A stretch of 64,000 nt of DNA from RH-AL1 sp965198715. Lineage in GTDB: Bacteria; Pseudomonadota; Alphaproteobacteria; Rhizobiales; Beijerinckiaceae. The stretch is taken from contig CBDAPV010000002.1 of the NCBI GenBank assembly GCA_965198715.1, positions 930,001-994,000 on the forward strand. The letters are read 5' to 3'. Below the pieces are notes generated by a model. The model searched no databases, was not told where the DNA came from, and saw only the letters and a program-made list of their open reading frames with translations. This document shows positions 33,282 to 41,550 of the stretch, in pieces (position 1 is the stretch's first letter; the number at the start of each line of letters is the position of its first letter). The position numbers were made by a program, and so were the translations under genes.

Positions 33282-34421
33282 ATGCTTTGGGTGATCTTCG
33301 CGCTTCTCACGGGCTTGGCCGTCATGGCCGTGCTCTGGCCGTTGTCGCGCGCTCCTGCGACGACTGACGCCCGCGAGCTCGACGTCTCCTTCTACAAGGC
33401 CCAGGCCGCCGAGATCGACCGCGACGTGTCGCGCGGCGTCATCGGCGAAGCCGAGGCGGCGACGGCCCACAACGAGGCGGCGCGCCGGCTGATGGCGGCG
33501 AGCCGGGTCGCGCCCGACGACGTGCGGCGCGCCTCGCCGCGGGTGGCTCGCTGGACGGCGCTCGCCGTGGTCCTGCTGGTCCCGGCCATCGCGCTCGGCG
33601 TCTACACCTACGTCGGCCAGCCCAACATGCCGGACGAACCGCTCGAGGCGCGGCTCAACGCCGATCCTTCGCGGATGGACATGGCCGCGGTGATGGCCAA
33701 GCTCGAACGCACCGTGGCCGCCAACCCCAACGATGGCCGCGGCTGGGCCTTGCTCGCGCGCATGTACACCCAGCTCGGCCGCCCCCAAGGCGCCGCCGAC
33801 GCGTACCGCCAGGAGATCCGGTTGCTTGGCGCCACTGAGGAGCGACTCTCGGCGCTCGGCGAGGACGAGACCGTGCTCGCCGACGGCCACGTCACGGCAG
33901 AGGCGGCGCAGCACTTCGAGGCCGCCGCCAAGCTCGATCCGAAAGCACCGCGGACGCGCTACTATCTCGGGCTGGCCGCCGAGCAGGGCGGCGACAAGAC
34001 CAAGGCCGTGACGATCTGGAACGGGATTGTCGCCGACGGCCCTGCCAACGCGCCATGGATCCCGACCATCAAGTCGCGCATCGCCGCCGCGACGGGCGAG
34101 CCCCTGGCGCCGCCGCCGATGGCAGCAGCCGTCCCCGACGCGCAGCAGGGTCAGGCCAAGATGGCCGCGGCGGTCGCCGCCATGCCGGCCGACCAGCAGC
34201 AGCAGATGATCCACGGCATGGTCGATCGGCTGGCGCGACGGCTGAAGACCAACGGCGGCGACATCGAGGGCTGGCTGCGCTTGGTGCGCGCTTACGGCGT
34301 GCTGCAGGAGCAGGACAAGGCCAAGTCGGCGTTGGCCGACGCGCGCCGCAATTTCGCCTCCGACGACGGCGCCAAGAAGCGTCTCGACGAACTCGCCCAC
34401 GAGCTCGGGCTGGAAAGCTAG
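33282..34421 (+). CDS. ccmI: Cytochrome c biogenesis protein CcmI
   Basis: A 379-residue CcmI, the membrane chaperone that delivers apocytochrome c to the CcmF/CcmH haem ligation complex. Two N-terminal helices (LWVIFALLTGLAVMAVLWPL and TALAVVLLVPAIALGVYTYV) flank a basic coiled-coil loop (ELDVSFYKAQAAEIDRDVSR). TPR repeats follow, including NPNDGRGWALLARMYTQLGR and KAPRTRYYLGLAAEQGGDKT. The ATG at 33282 is preferred to a TTG two codons earlier. It leads the ccmI-ccmE-ccmF-ccmH operon, with ccmE starting two bases after its stop. Confidence 0.93.
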   Translation: MLWVIFALLTGLAVMAVLWPLSRAPATTDARELDVSFYKAQAAEIDRDVSRGVIGEAEAATAHNEAARRLMAASRVAPDDVRRASPRVARWTALAVVLLVPAIALGVYTYVGQPNMPDEPLEARLNADPSRMDMAAVMAKLERTVAANPNDGRGWALLARMYTQLGRPQGAADAYRQEIRLLGATEERLSALGEDETVLADGHVTAEAAQHFEAAAKLDPKAPRTRYYLGLAAEQGGDKTKAVTIWNGIVADGPANAPWIPTIKSRIAAATGEPLAPPPMAAAVPDAQQGQAKMAAAVAAMPADQQQQMIHGMVDRLARRLKTNGGDIEGWLRLVRAYGVLQEQDKAKSALADARRNFASDDGAKKRLDELAHELGLES

Positions 34422-34423
34422 CG

Positions 34424-34936
34424 ATGACCCGCAAGAAGCGACGGCTCACCATCATCGGCCTGGCGCTGGGCGTGTTCGGCTCGGCCGTCGGCGTCTCGCT
34501 CTATGCGCTGCGCGACACGATCGTGTTCTTCTACGGACCCACCGAATACGCGCAGAAGGCGCCGGCGCCCGGCACGCGGTTGCGCATCGGCGGCTTGGTC
34601 GAGGCCGGCTCGTTCAAGCGCGAGGGGCAGGGCCGGGTGATCTTCGCCGTCACCGACACCAAGCACGACATTCACGTCACCTACACCGGGCTGCTGCCAG
34701 ACCTCTTCCGCGAAGGCCAGGGCGCCGTTGTCGAGGGCGTCGTCGGGCACGATGGGCTTTTCACCGCCGACAGCGTGCTGGCCAAGCACGACGAGCGCTA
34801 CATGCCCAAGGACGTCGCCGATGCGCTGAAGAAGCAGGGCGTCTGGAAGGATGGTGACGCGCCGCCGCCCACAGGCACCGACATGAAGGGCGCCGCGCCG
34901 CCGTCGTCCGACCAGCGCGCGAGCGCCGCGCCGTGA
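34424..34936 (+). CDS. ccmE: Haem chaperone CcmE
   Basis: A 170-residue periplasmic haem chaperone anchored by one N-terminal helix (LTIIGLALGVFGSAVGVSLY). The OB-fold domain has TRLRIGGLVEAGSFKREGQG and VTDTKHDIHVTYTGLLPDLF. The covalent haem-binding His is in LAKHDERYMPKDV near residue 125, with the usual Tyr four residues later. A disordered Pro/Ala-rich tail closes it. CcmE receives haem from CcmC and passes it to CcmF. The other early genes (ccmABCDG) are not in the window. A 112-bp palindromic repeat separates it from ccmF. Confidence 0.95.
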   Translation: MTRKKRRLTIIGLALGVFGSAVGVSLYALRDTIVFFYGPTEYAQKAPAPGTRLRIGGLVEAGSFKREGQGRVIFAVTDTKHDIHVTYTGLLPDLFREGQGAVVEGVVGHDGLFTADSVLAKHDERYMPKDVADALKKQGVWKDGDAPPPTGTDMKGAAPPSSDQRASAAP

Positions 34937-34946
34937 GGATAGTAGT

Positions 34947-35058
34947 GTCGTCATTCCGGGGCGGCGCAGCTGAATCCGGAACCGATGGGGGTTGCTCTTT
35001 CCGTTTGAGAGCGAGGCGCACCGGTTCCGGATCTCCGCTGCGCTGCGTCCGTGACGAC
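34947..35058. repeat. 112-bp imperfect palindromic repeat element inside the ccm operon
   Basis: The two arms start GTCGTCATTCCGG and end GTCCGTGACGAC, and they also pair through GCGCAGCTGAATCCGGAACCG against CGGTTCCGGATCTCCGCTGCGC. About 35 unpaired bases form the centre. This is the style of the dispersed palindromic intergenic elements of rhizobial genomes ('cgtcattgc...gcaatgacg' type). As RNA it would form a long cruciform stem between ccmE and ccmF, ending about 20 bases before the ccmF start. Confidence 0.75.
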
Positions 35059-35078
35059 GGCTTCAGGAGAACCATCCC

Positions 35079-37055
35079 GTGATCGTCGAGACCGGCCATT
35101 TCTGCCTCGTGCTGGCGCTGGCATTGGCGATCGTAAACGCGATCCTGCCGTTCGTCGGGCACTACACCCGCGACGGGCGCCTCCTCGCGGTGGCGCCTCC
35201 TGTCGCCGTCGCCGGCTTGGTCTTCACGGCACTGGCTTTTGCCGCGCTGACCTACGCCCACGTCGTCTCCGACTTCAGCCTCCTCAACGTCGTCGAGAAC
35301 TCGGCCTCCTCCAAGCCGCTGATCTACAAGATCACCGGCGTCTGGGGGAACCACGAGGGATCGATGCTGCTGTGGGTGCTCATCCTCGCCGTGTTCGCCG
35401 CGGCGGTGGCGCTTGGCTCTCGCGGCATGCCGGCCGACCTGCGCGGGCTGGTGCTCGGCGTGCAGAGCTGGATCGCCGCGACCTTCCTGCTCTTCATTCT
35501 GCTCACCTCGGACCCGTTCGCCCGCATGCTGGCGCCGCCTATCGAGGGGCAGGACCTCAACCCGCTGCTGCAGGACCCCGGCCTCGCCATCCATCCGCCG
35601 CTGCTCTACCTCGGCTATGTCGGCTTCTCGATGACCTTCTCCTTCGCCGCCGCCGCGCTCATCGCCGGCCGCGTCGACGCCGCCTGGGCGCGCTTCGTAC
35701 GGCCCTGGACGCTGATCGCCTGGATCTTCCTGACGCTTGGCATCGCGATGGGATCGTACTGGTCGTACTACACGCTGGGCTGGGGCGGCTTCTGGGCCTG
35801 GGACCCGGTCGAGAACGCCTCCTTCATGCCGTGGCTCGCCGGCACTGCGCTGCTGCATTCCGCCGTGGTCATGGAGAAGCGCGAGGCCTTGAAGGTGTGG
35901 ACCATCTTCCTGGCCATCCTCGCCTTCTCGCTGTCGCTCGTTGGCACCTTCCTGGTGCGCTCGGGCGTGCTGACGTCGGTCCACGCCTTCGCCACCGACC
36001 CGCGCCGCGGCTTCTTCATCCTAGTGATCCTGATCTTCTTCATCGGCGGCTCGCTGGCGCTGTTCGCCTGGCGCGGCAGTTCCTTGCGGCAGGGCGGCCT
36101 GTTCGCGCCCGTCAGCCGCGAGGGCGCGCTCGTCGTCAACAACCTGCTGCTCACCGCCGCCTGCGCCACGGTGTTCGTCGGCACGATCTACCCGCTGGCG
36201 CTCGAGGCGCTGACCGGACAGAAGATCTCGGTCGGCGCACCCTTCTACAACACCGCTTTCGTGCCGCTCTCGATCCCCGTCTTCCTGGCGATGCCGATAG
36301 GGTCGTCGCTGGCCTGGAAGCGCGGCGACCTGCTCGGCGCGGCGCAACGCATGATGCTCGCCATGCTCGCCGGCATCGCCGCGCTGCTCGTCTTCGCTTG
36401 GGTCGAGGGCGAGCCGGCGATGTCCTACGTCATGGCCGGGCTCGCGGTGTTCGTCATCGTCGGCTCCTTCTCCGACCTCGCGCGGCGCATCGGCGCCGGC
36501 GGCTGGGGCAATGCCTTGAGCCGCGGCATAGGCCTGCCGCGCTCGGCCTGGGGTACGTCGGTCGCTCATGCCGGGCTCGGCGTGACGCTGCTCGGCCTCG
36601 CCGCCGCCGGCTGGGGGCAGGAGACGATCCTCGCCATGCGGCCGGGCGATACCGCCACCATCGGCCCCTACACCGCCCAACTCGTCAGCGTGGCACCGGA
36701 GAAGGGCCCGAATTACGAGGCGGCTGTTGCCCGCACGGTTCTGAGCCGGAACGGCGCCGTCATCGCCCGGCTGGAGCCGGCGAGCCGCTTCTATCCAGTG
36801 CGCAAGATGGCGCGGGCTGAGGCCGGCATCGTGACGCTCGGCTTGGGGCAGTTCTACGAGTCGATCGGCTCACCCGTGGCCGGCTCGCTTACCATCGACG
36901 TGAAGCTCTACTGGAAGCCGCTGGTCACGCTGATCTGGATCGGCGCCCTGATCATGGGTCTCGGCGGGGCGCTGTCGCTGTCCGATCGCCGGCTGCGCTT
37001 CGGCATCGCCGCGCGGGCCCGGCGCGCGCATCCCGCCGCGGTGCCGGCGGAATGA
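35079..37055 (+). CDS. ccmF: Haem lyase subunit CcmF
   Basis: A 658-residue polytopic membrane protein of the haem-handling family, which attaches haem to the CxxCH of apocytochromes with CcmH and CcmI. The WWD haem-binding motif is GWGGFWAWDPVENASFMPWL, with conserved His residues nearby (YKITGVWGNHEGSMLLWVL and the helix at AIHPPLLYLGYVGFS). About 14-15 hydrophobic helices are visible, ending in a soluble periplasmic domain and a last helix. The start is GTG 35079, with AGGAGA nine bases before it, directly after the palindromic repeat. The stop overlaps ccmH by four bases. Confidence 0.95.
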   Translation: MIVETGHFCLVLALALAIVNAILPFVGHYTRDGRLLAVAPPVAVAGLVFTALAFAALTYAHVVSDFSLLNVVENSASSKPLIYKITGVWGNHEGSMLLWVLILAVFAAAVALGSRGMPADLRGLVLGVQSWIAATFLLFILLTSDPFARMLAPPIEGQDLNPLLQDPGLAIHPPLLYLGYVGFSMTFSFAAAALIAGRVDAAWARFVRPWTLIAWIFLTLGIAMGSYWSYYTLGWGGFWAWDPVENASFMPWLAGTALLHSAVVMEKREALKVWTIFLAILAFSLSLVGTFLVRSGVLTSVHAFATDPRRGFFILVILIFFIGGSLALFAWRGSSLRQGGLFAPVSREGALVVNNLLLTAACATVFVGTIYPLALEALTGQKISVGAPFYNTAFVPLSIPVFLAMPIGSSLAWKRGDLLGAAQRMMLAMLAGIAALLVFAWVEGEPAMSYVMAGLAVFVIVGSFSDLARRIGAGGWGNALSRGIGLPRSAWGTSVAHAGLGVTLLGLAAAGWGQETILAMRPGDTATIGPYTAQLVSVAPEKGPNYEAAVARTVLSRNGAVIARLEPASRFYPVRKMARAEAGIVTLGLGQFYESIGSPVAGSLTIDVKLYWKPLVTLIWIGALIMGLGGALSLSDRRLRFGIAARARRAHPAAVPAE

Positions 37056-37537
37056 GGCGGCTGCTTCTGGTCCTCGTGCTCGGCTCGGCCGTCGCCGTGC
37101 CGGCGCATGCCGTTGAGCCCGGCGAGATGCTGACCAACCCGGCCCTCGAGCACCGCGCCCGCGACGTCTCCTCCGGGCTGCGCTGCCTCGTCTGCCAGAA
37201 CGAATCGATTGACGAGAGCCACGCCGACCTTGCCCGCGACATTCGCCTGCTGGTGCGCCAACGCCTGCTGGCGGGCGACACCAACGGCCAGGTCAAGGAC
37301 TACCTCGTCGCGCGGTACGGCCAGTTCATCCTGCTGAAGCCGCCGTTCGAGACGCAGACGCTGCTGCTCTGGGGCACCCCTTTCATCGTGCTGGTGCTCG
37401 GCGGCATCGGCATCGCCTTCGCTATGCGCGGACGTGGAACGCCGCCACGCGATCCGGCGCGACCGCTCAGCGAGGCCGAGCATCGGCGGCTCGACGAGCT
37501 TCTCAGCGGCGAAGGCGCGCCGGGCGAGACCGCCTGA
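37052..37537 (+). CDS. ccmH: Cytochrome c-type biogenesis protein CcmH
   Basis: A 161-residue periplasmic thiol oxidoreductase that keeps apocytochrome cysteines reduced. Signal peptide MRRLLLVLVLGSAVAVPAHA is followed by a three-helix domain with the redox motif GLRCLVCQNESIDESHADLA (LRCxxCQN). A membrane helix (TPFIVLVLGGIGIAFAM) and a short cytoplasmic tail follow. This is the short CcmH/CcmL type, with the CcmI part encoded separately at the head of the operon. ATGA overlap with ccmF indicates translational coupling. It is the last gene of the unit. Confidence 0.95.
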   Translation: MRRLLLVLVLGSAVAVPAHAVEPGEMLTNPALEHRARDVSSGLRCLVCQNESIDESHADLARDIRLLVRQRLLAGDTNGQVKDYLVARYGQFILLKPPFETQTLLLWGTPFIVLVLGGIGIAFAMRGRGTPPRDPARPLSEAEHRRLDELLSGEGAPGETA

Positions 37538-37601
37538 GACTTCGAGATCGAGCCAGGTCCGAAAAAGATTTTGCAAAAATTCGCATTCGCTGCGTCAGAC
37601 T

Positions 37602-37629
37602 GCGTCATGCGTCATGCGTCATGCGTCAT
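37602..37629. repeat. Four tandem copies of a 7-bp unit
   Basis: GCGTCAT repeats four times without change, preceded by the near-copy GCGTCAGACT. It lies in the gap between ccmH and the convergent ydcF-like gene, about 40 bases before a perfect 12-bp AT-rich palindrome GGTATATATACC (37670-37681). Slippage at this tract is likely. Confidence 0.8.
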
Positions 37630-37704
37630 GCCAACTTTCGCCTGAGCCCAGATATTTTTCAATCGTAGGGGTATATATACCTTAAGCGTCGTCGTCCGGA
37701 AAGG

Positions 37705-38505
37705 CTAGGGTGCCGGGAACAACGCGTCGGTCTTGCCTGTCAGCCGGTAGGCAAGCAGGCCGGCCCATTCGTGCAGCGCGGCGTCGAGGCGGCGCAGCGA
37801 GTCCAGCGCCAGCGTCGTCGGCCTGGCATCACGGGCATTGCCGAAGGTGCGGTAATCCACGGGATAAGCGATCATCTCCCAGCCGACATGGCGGAAGATG
37901 CTGACCGAGCGCGGCATGTGCGCCGCCGAGGTGACGAGCAGCCAGCGCTCTCCGGGCTTGGGCTGCACGATTGCGCGGGTCATCGTGGCGTTCTCGTAAG
38001 TGTTGCGCGAGCGGTTCTCGAAGGTCATGCGCTGCGCCGGCATGCCCAGCGAGAGCCACAGCGCGCGCACGCCCGCGGCCTCCTCGGCGGCGGTGCCGAA
38101 ATCGAGGTTGGCCGACCCGCCGGTGAAGACCAGCCGCGCCTGCGGGTAGCGCAGCGCCAGCGCGATGCCGCTGGTCAGGCGCGCCGCCGCCTCCGTCAGG
38201 GTCGGCTGCCCCCGCGCCAAACCAAGATCCTCGTCGAGCGCGCCGCCGAGCACTACGATGCCCGTCGGCGCCAGCATGTCGGCCGGCGGCTGCGGGAAGC
38301 GATCCTCCAGCGGGCGCAGCAGCAGGGCGCTCAGCGGAGAGAACGCCGCTACGAGCAGCAGCACGGCCGCTAGCACGGCGACGAAGCGCCCAATCCGCGC
38401 GTAGCGGGTCAGGGTGAGCAGCAGCCCGAGCAGGCCCAGGAACAGCAGGAAGTTGAGCGGATGGAACAGGACGATGCCGGCGATCTTCGAGACGACGAAG
38501 AACAT
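37705..38505 (-). CDS. YdcF family (DUF218) membrane protein
   Basis: A 266-residue protein with two N-terminal membrane helices (FHPLNFLLFLGLLGLLLTL and FVAVLAAVLLLVAAFSPLSA) and a cytosol- or periplasm-facing DUF218 domain. The family motifs are APTGIVVLGGALDEDL, EAAARLTSGIALALRYPQAR, LVFTGGSANLD, ENRSRNTYENA and LVTSAAHMPRSVSIFRHVGW. It is closest to the ElyC/YdcF type, linked in E. coli to envelope polysaccharide precursor use. Its start overlaps the yacG stop by one base, so it is the last gene of an infA-maf-yacG-ydcF operon. Confidence 0.85.
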   Translation of the reverse strand: MFFVVSKIAGIVLFHPLNFLLFLGLLGLLLTLTRYARIGRFVAVLAAVLLLVAAFSPLSALLLRPLEDRFPQPPADMLAPTGIVVLGGALDEDLGLARGQPTLTEAAARLTSGIALALRYPQARLVFTGGSANLDFGTAAEEAAGVRALWLSLGMPAQRMTFENRSRNTYENATMTRAIVQPKPGERWLLVTSAAHMPRSVSIFRHVGWEMIAYPVDYRTFGNARDARPTTLALDSLRRLDAALHEWAGLLAYRLTGKTDALFPAP

Positions 38506-38708
38506 CAGTCCTCGGGCTCCGGGTCCGCCGCTTGGCCCGGCTCGTCAGCCGGCACGGCGTAGACGCCGCTCAGCCAACGATGAAGGTCCACGTCGGCGCA
38601 GCGCTTGCAGCAGAACGGCGACGTCTCGATGCGGGAGGCCTTGCCGCAGATCGGGCAGGGCTTCGCCTTGAAGTCGGGCGCGTCGAAGGGGACTTTCTCG
38701 GGAGCCAT
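38505..38708 (-). CDS. yacG: DNA gyrase inhibitor/zinc-binding protein YacG
   Basis: A 67-residue zinc-ribbon protein. The four ligands are in KPCPICGKASRIETSPFCC and KRCADVDLHRWLSG (CPxC and CxxxC), followed by an acidic, disordered tail. YacG binds GyrB and blocks gyrase from DNA in E. coli. The start is the ATG at 38708; longer frames overlap maf and are not real. It lies five bases after the maf stop and overlaps ydcF by one base. The maf-yacG order is typical of alphaproteobacteria. Confidence 0.92.
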   Translation of the reverse strand: MAPEKVPFDAPDFKAKPCPICGKASRIETSPFCCKRCADVDLHRWLSGVYAVPADEPGQAADPEPED

Positions 38709-38713
38709 GAGCC

Positions 38714-39385
38714 TCAGTCCGCCGCGACCTCGTCGAGCGCGGCTTCGCGGTCGACGGTCTGCATCACGTAGCCTTCGCCCGACAGCAGGTTGACGGTCTC
38801 GTAGAGTGGCAGGCCGACCACGCTCGAATACGAGCCGACGAGCTTGATGGCGAAGGCCCCGGCGCGGCCCTGGATCGCGTAGCCGCCGGCCTTGCCTCGC
38901 CACTCGCCGCCATCGAGATAGGCCTGCAGCTCCAATCGGCTCAGGCGCTTGAAGCGCACCCGCGTCTCCACCAGCTTCTTGCGCACCGCGCCCCGAGGCG
39001 TGATCAGGCACAGCCCGGTGTGGACGCGGTGCCCGCGGCCCGAGAGGAGGCGCAGGCAGCCGTCGGCTTCCTCGATCAGGTCGCATTTGGGCAAGGTGCG
39101 GCGCCCGACGCTCACCACCGTGTCGGCGGCGAGGAGGTAGGCGCCCTCGAGATCGGGACGGATCTTCAGCGCCTTGGCCGCAGCCGTCGCCTTCTCCTCG
39201 GCGAGCCGCATCGCCAGCGAGCGGGGCGATTCGCCCTTGTGAGGCGTCTCATCGAGGTCGGCGGGCAGCAGGGCGGCGGGCTCGATCCCAACCTGGCGCA
39301 AGAGCGCAAGTCGGCGCGGCGAGCCCGAGGCGAGCACGAGCTTCTGGACCCTGCCGGGCTTCTGCTGTTCGATGCCCCCGGTCAT
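38714..39385 (-). CDS. maf: Maf-like nucleotide pyrophosphatase
   Basis: A 223-residue Maf/Ham1-fold pyrophosphatase that removes non-canonical or excess dTTP/UTP. Signature parts are LVLASGSPRRLALLRQVGIE (substrate-binding S-x-SPRR), the DLDETPHKGESPRSLAMRLA segment, YLLAADTVVSVGRRTLPKCD with the catalytic Asp, and GGYAIQGRAGAFAIKLVGSY with the conserved Gln. The start MTGGIEQQK fits alphaproteobacterial homologues. It follows infA by seven bases and precedes yacG. Confidence 0.93.
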   Translation of the reverse strand: MTGGIEQQKPGRVQKLVLASGSPRRLALLRQVGIEPAALLPADLDETPHKGESPRSLAMRLAEEKATAAAKALKIRPDLEGAYLLAADTVVSVGRRTLPKCDLIEEADGCLRLLSGRGHRVHTGLCLITPRGAVRKKLVETRVRFKRLSRLELQAYLDGGEWRGKAGGYAIQGRAGAFAIKLVGSYSSVVGLPLYETVNLLSGEGYVMQTVDREAALDEVAAD

Positions 39386-39392
39386 CGTGCGC

Positions 39393-39611
39393 CTACTTGA
39401 AGCGGTAGGTGATCCGGCCCTTGCTCAGATCATAGGGAGTCATCTCGACGAGTACCTTGTCGCCGGTGAGCACGCGGATGCGGTTCTTGCGCATCTTGCC
39501 CGCGGTATGCGCGATGATCTCGTGATCGTTCTCGAGCTTGACCCGGAAGGTGGCGTTGGGGAGAAGTTCCGCGACGACGCCGGGAAACTCGAGCAGTTCT
39601 TCTTTCGACAT
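39393..39611 (-). CDS. infA: Translation initiation factor IF-1
   Basis: A 72-residue S1/OB-fold protein, exactly IF-1 size. It starts MSKEELLEFPGVVAELLPNA and includes HEIIAHTAGKMRKNRIRVLT and VEMTPYDLSKGRITYRFK. It binds the ribosomal A site during initiation together with IF-2 and IF-3. It heads the infA-maf-yacG-ydcF operon. A 7-bp GC hairpin stands 18 bases before its start codon, with GGAT-type ribosome binding sequence between them. Confidence 0.97.
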   Translation of the reverse strand: MSKEELLEFPGVVAELLPNATFRVKLENDHEIIAHTAGKMRKNRIRVLTGDKVLVEMTPYDLSKGRITYRFK

Positions 39612-39628
39612 TCATGATCCTTGAGAAG

Positions 39629-39647
39629 CCGGCGGCGTGACCGCCGG
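39629..39647 (-). promoter_or_regulatory. Leader hairpin upstream of infA
   Basis: CCGGCGG and CCGCCGG form a perfect 7-bp stem with a five-base loop in the infA 5' leader, ending about 18 bases before the ATG. It may pace translation initiation or be a chance GC stem. No longer riboswitch structure is visible. Confidence 0.35.
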
Positions 39648-39841
39648 AACGGTCCGGGCCTTGATGGCCACGCGTCTTGCGCGCCATCAGGCCGCAAGGC
39701 GAAATCCGACTGGACCCTAAAGCTTATGTAAGCCGAAGGGAACAGGGCGCGAGCCCGGAGACGAGCGGTCTTCGTCCGCTTGTGCTGCGGGTCGCCTCGC
39801 GCCATCAAGCCCGGTCCGTCCGCGGCTCATCCGAAGGTCCG

Positions 39842-40615
39842 ATGCCCCTCCTCGTCGACCTCCTGATCTGTCTGCGCTTCTTCTCCCGGTTGCCGGTGCC
39901 CACGACGCAGCGCGAGCGCGCACTGGGCGCCAGCGGCCTCGTCGCGGCGGCGGCGATGGCGCCGGTCGCGGGTCTGGTCCTGGCGCTGTTCCCCTGCTGC
40001 ATCCTGGTGGCGGCCGCAGCGTTGCGCCTGCCGCCCCTCATCGCCGCCACGTTGGCCCTCGCCACGCAGGCGGTGGTAACGGGAGCGCTTCACGAGGATG
40101 CGCTGGCCGATTGCGCCGACGGTTTCGGCGGCGGCCGCACGCGCGAACGCAAGCTCGCGATCATGCGCGACAGCGCCGTCGGCGCTTTCGGGGCGACAGC
40201 CATCGCGTTTTCGCTGCTCCTGCGCTGCTTCGCGATCGCGTCCGCGATCGTGGCGGGCCGCGGCGCGAACGCGATCGTCGTGGCCGCGGTGCTGTCACGC
40301 GCCGCCTGCTTCGTGCCGCTGGCGATCCTGCCGCCGGCCCGCAACGAGGGCGTCGGAGCCGTCGCGACGGCGAGTTGGCGCGCGATGGTCCTGTCGGGCG
40401 TTGTCGCCAGCGTGGTGACGACCGTCCTCGCCGCCTGGCAGGGTGTCGGCGCCGCGCGCATCGCCGATGCCGTGCTCCTGGCGACGCTGGCGGCGTTGGC
40501 GGTATCGGCTCTGGCCTGGCGGCAGATCGGCGGCCAGACCGGCGATGTCGCGGGCGCGGCGCAACAGGGCGCCGAGGTCGCCGTGCTCATCGTCTTCGCC
40601 GCCGGCGCGCCCTAG
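39842..40615 (+). CDS. cobS: Adenosylcobinamide-GDP ribazoletransferase
   Basis: A 257-residue integral membrane CobS, joining adenosylcobinamide-GDP and alpha-ribazole to make adenosylcobalamin phosphate. The acidic active-site region is TGALHEDALADCADGFGGGR (E/D-x-L-x-D-x-x-D-G-x-x-G), followed by ERKLAIMRDSAVGAFGA, both hallmarks. The remainder is six or so hydrophobic helices. ATG 39842 matches the usual MPLLVDLLICLRFFSRLP start; the frame is open upstream but without family similarity. No cobT, cobU or other cob gene, and no B12 riboswitch, was found next to it. A strong hairpin abuts the stop. Confidence 0.93.
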   Translation: MPLLVDLLICLRFFSRLPVPTTQRERALGASGLVAAAAMAPVAGLVLALFPCCILVAAAALRLPPLIAATLALATQAVVTGALHEDALADCADGFGGGRTRERKLAIMRDSAVGAFGATAIAFSLLLRCFAIASAIVAGRGANAIVVAAVLSRAACFVPLAILPPARNEGVGAVATASWRAMVLSGVVASVVTTVLAAWQGVGAARIADAVLLATLAALAVSALAWRQIGGQTGDVAGAAQQGAEVAVLIVFAAGAP

Positions 40616-40643
40616 AGCAACGTCCGCTTTTACGGACTTGCTC
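40615..40643 (+). terminator. Hairpin at the cobS stop codon
   Basis: GAGCAA-c-GTCCG pairs with CGGAC-TTGCTC around a CTTTTA loop, with one bulged base. The stem begins on the last base of the cobS stop. It lacks a T-run, so it may be a weak terminator or a 3'-protecting stem. The words GTCCG and GGACTTGC recur about 60-80 bases downstream, suggesting a small dispersed repeat. Confidence 0.5.
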
Positions 40644-40977
40644 CAACAAGCAAAGCGAAGCGAGGACAGGTCCATAAGCGTGGCGAAGCAACTTGGGATC
40701 ACCGTCCGACGCTCTAGCGGACTTGCGATCCGCTACGCTGGAGCGGCATCCTGGGCCGTCCTTCGCGTAGATATTACCGGCAGATGAAGCCTCCTCTCCG
40801 CCGGGCCGTGCCGAATCGGGACGATCGGTCCAGAGCAGGCACGAACACGGCCCGAATCGGTATCGATGGCGGGATCGCGGTCTGTTCTCGATCGGCGCTT
40901 ATCTCGCGTCGCCGCCGAACGCGGCATCGATTCCGTCCAACTCGCCCTCGCCCTCGTAGGATCGAGGCCATCGTGCT
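40644..40977. other. Intergenic stretch without recognised genes
   Basis: About 330 bases between the cobS hairpin and the convergent thiamine-binding-like gene. Short open frames exist on both strands, but none has a plausible start, length or family likeness. Apart from recurrence of the GTCCG...GGACTTGC words near 40710-40730, nothing stands out. Confidence 0.6.
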
Positions 40978-41265
40978 TCAGGACACCGCCGCCATCTTGT
41001 CCGCCAGCGTCTGCTCCTTGTCTCGCCGCGTCGAGAAGATCAGCGTGAAGAAGATGCGCTGGACGCCCATCGCGGCGAGGGCGACCTCGCAGCGCTCCGC
41101 CAGCTGGCAGATGTCGATCAACTCGGCCTCGATGCTGGTGCCGTTGGCATGCATCGTCGCGGACAGGCCGCTCGCCTCGACGATCGTCTTGATCTCGCGC
41201 ACGTAGCGCGAGACCGAAGGGCCGACACCCATTGGCACGATGCAGAGATCCGCCGCTACCTTCAT
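40978..41265 (-). CDS. MTH1187 family thiamine-binding-like protein
   Basis: A 95-residue protein of the MTH1187/YkoF (UPF0045) family with a ferredoxin-like fold. The conserved parts are KVAADLCIVPMGVGPSVSRY, the strand ATMHANGTSIEAEL and the C-terminal GVQRIFFTLIFSTRRDKEQT. Some members bind thiamine or pyrimidine-type ligands; function in vivo is unsettled. The ATG at 41265 has GGGGAGAAG six bases upstream. Longer frames upstream lack any family likeness. No TPP riboswitch motif was found in the leader. Confidence 0.85.
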   Translation of the reverse strand: MKVAADLCIVPMGVGPSVSRYVREIKTIVEASGLSATMHANGTSIEAELIDICQLAERCEVALAAMGVQRIFFTLIFSTRRDKEQTLADKMAAVS

Positions 41266-41550
41266 GATCTTCTCCCCGCGCTTTATACGTCGAACGTCGT
41301 CTGTCGATGGCCGCCGGGGGCCGACCTGCTGCGATTGACGATCGTGAAGTCCGGGAACTTCATGTCGACGAAATGATCTTGCGAACGCGCTGTGGCTCGG
41401 CGTCGGTGAGCCCACCATCGTTCCGACCCGGCGTCGACGCATCCCCCTGCACGATCGCGGTGGCTTCGTTTTACGCCGCTGCCGGAGCTTGCGGCAACAC
41501 CGTGTTCCGCTTATGTTCTAATGAGACGAAGCGGAGACGGGAAGCCGAAC

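Noticed and set aside
37602..37629. Short tandem repeat as a possible CRISPR
   Set aside because: Units are 7 bp without spacers and there are no cas genes nearby.
39648..39841. Cobalamin riboswitch before cobS
   Set aside because: No B12-box-like sequence or matching fold was found in the leader.
41266..41550. TPP riboswitch before the thiamine-binding-like gene
   Set aside because: The CTGAGA and ACCTGATC elements are absent on the relevant strand.
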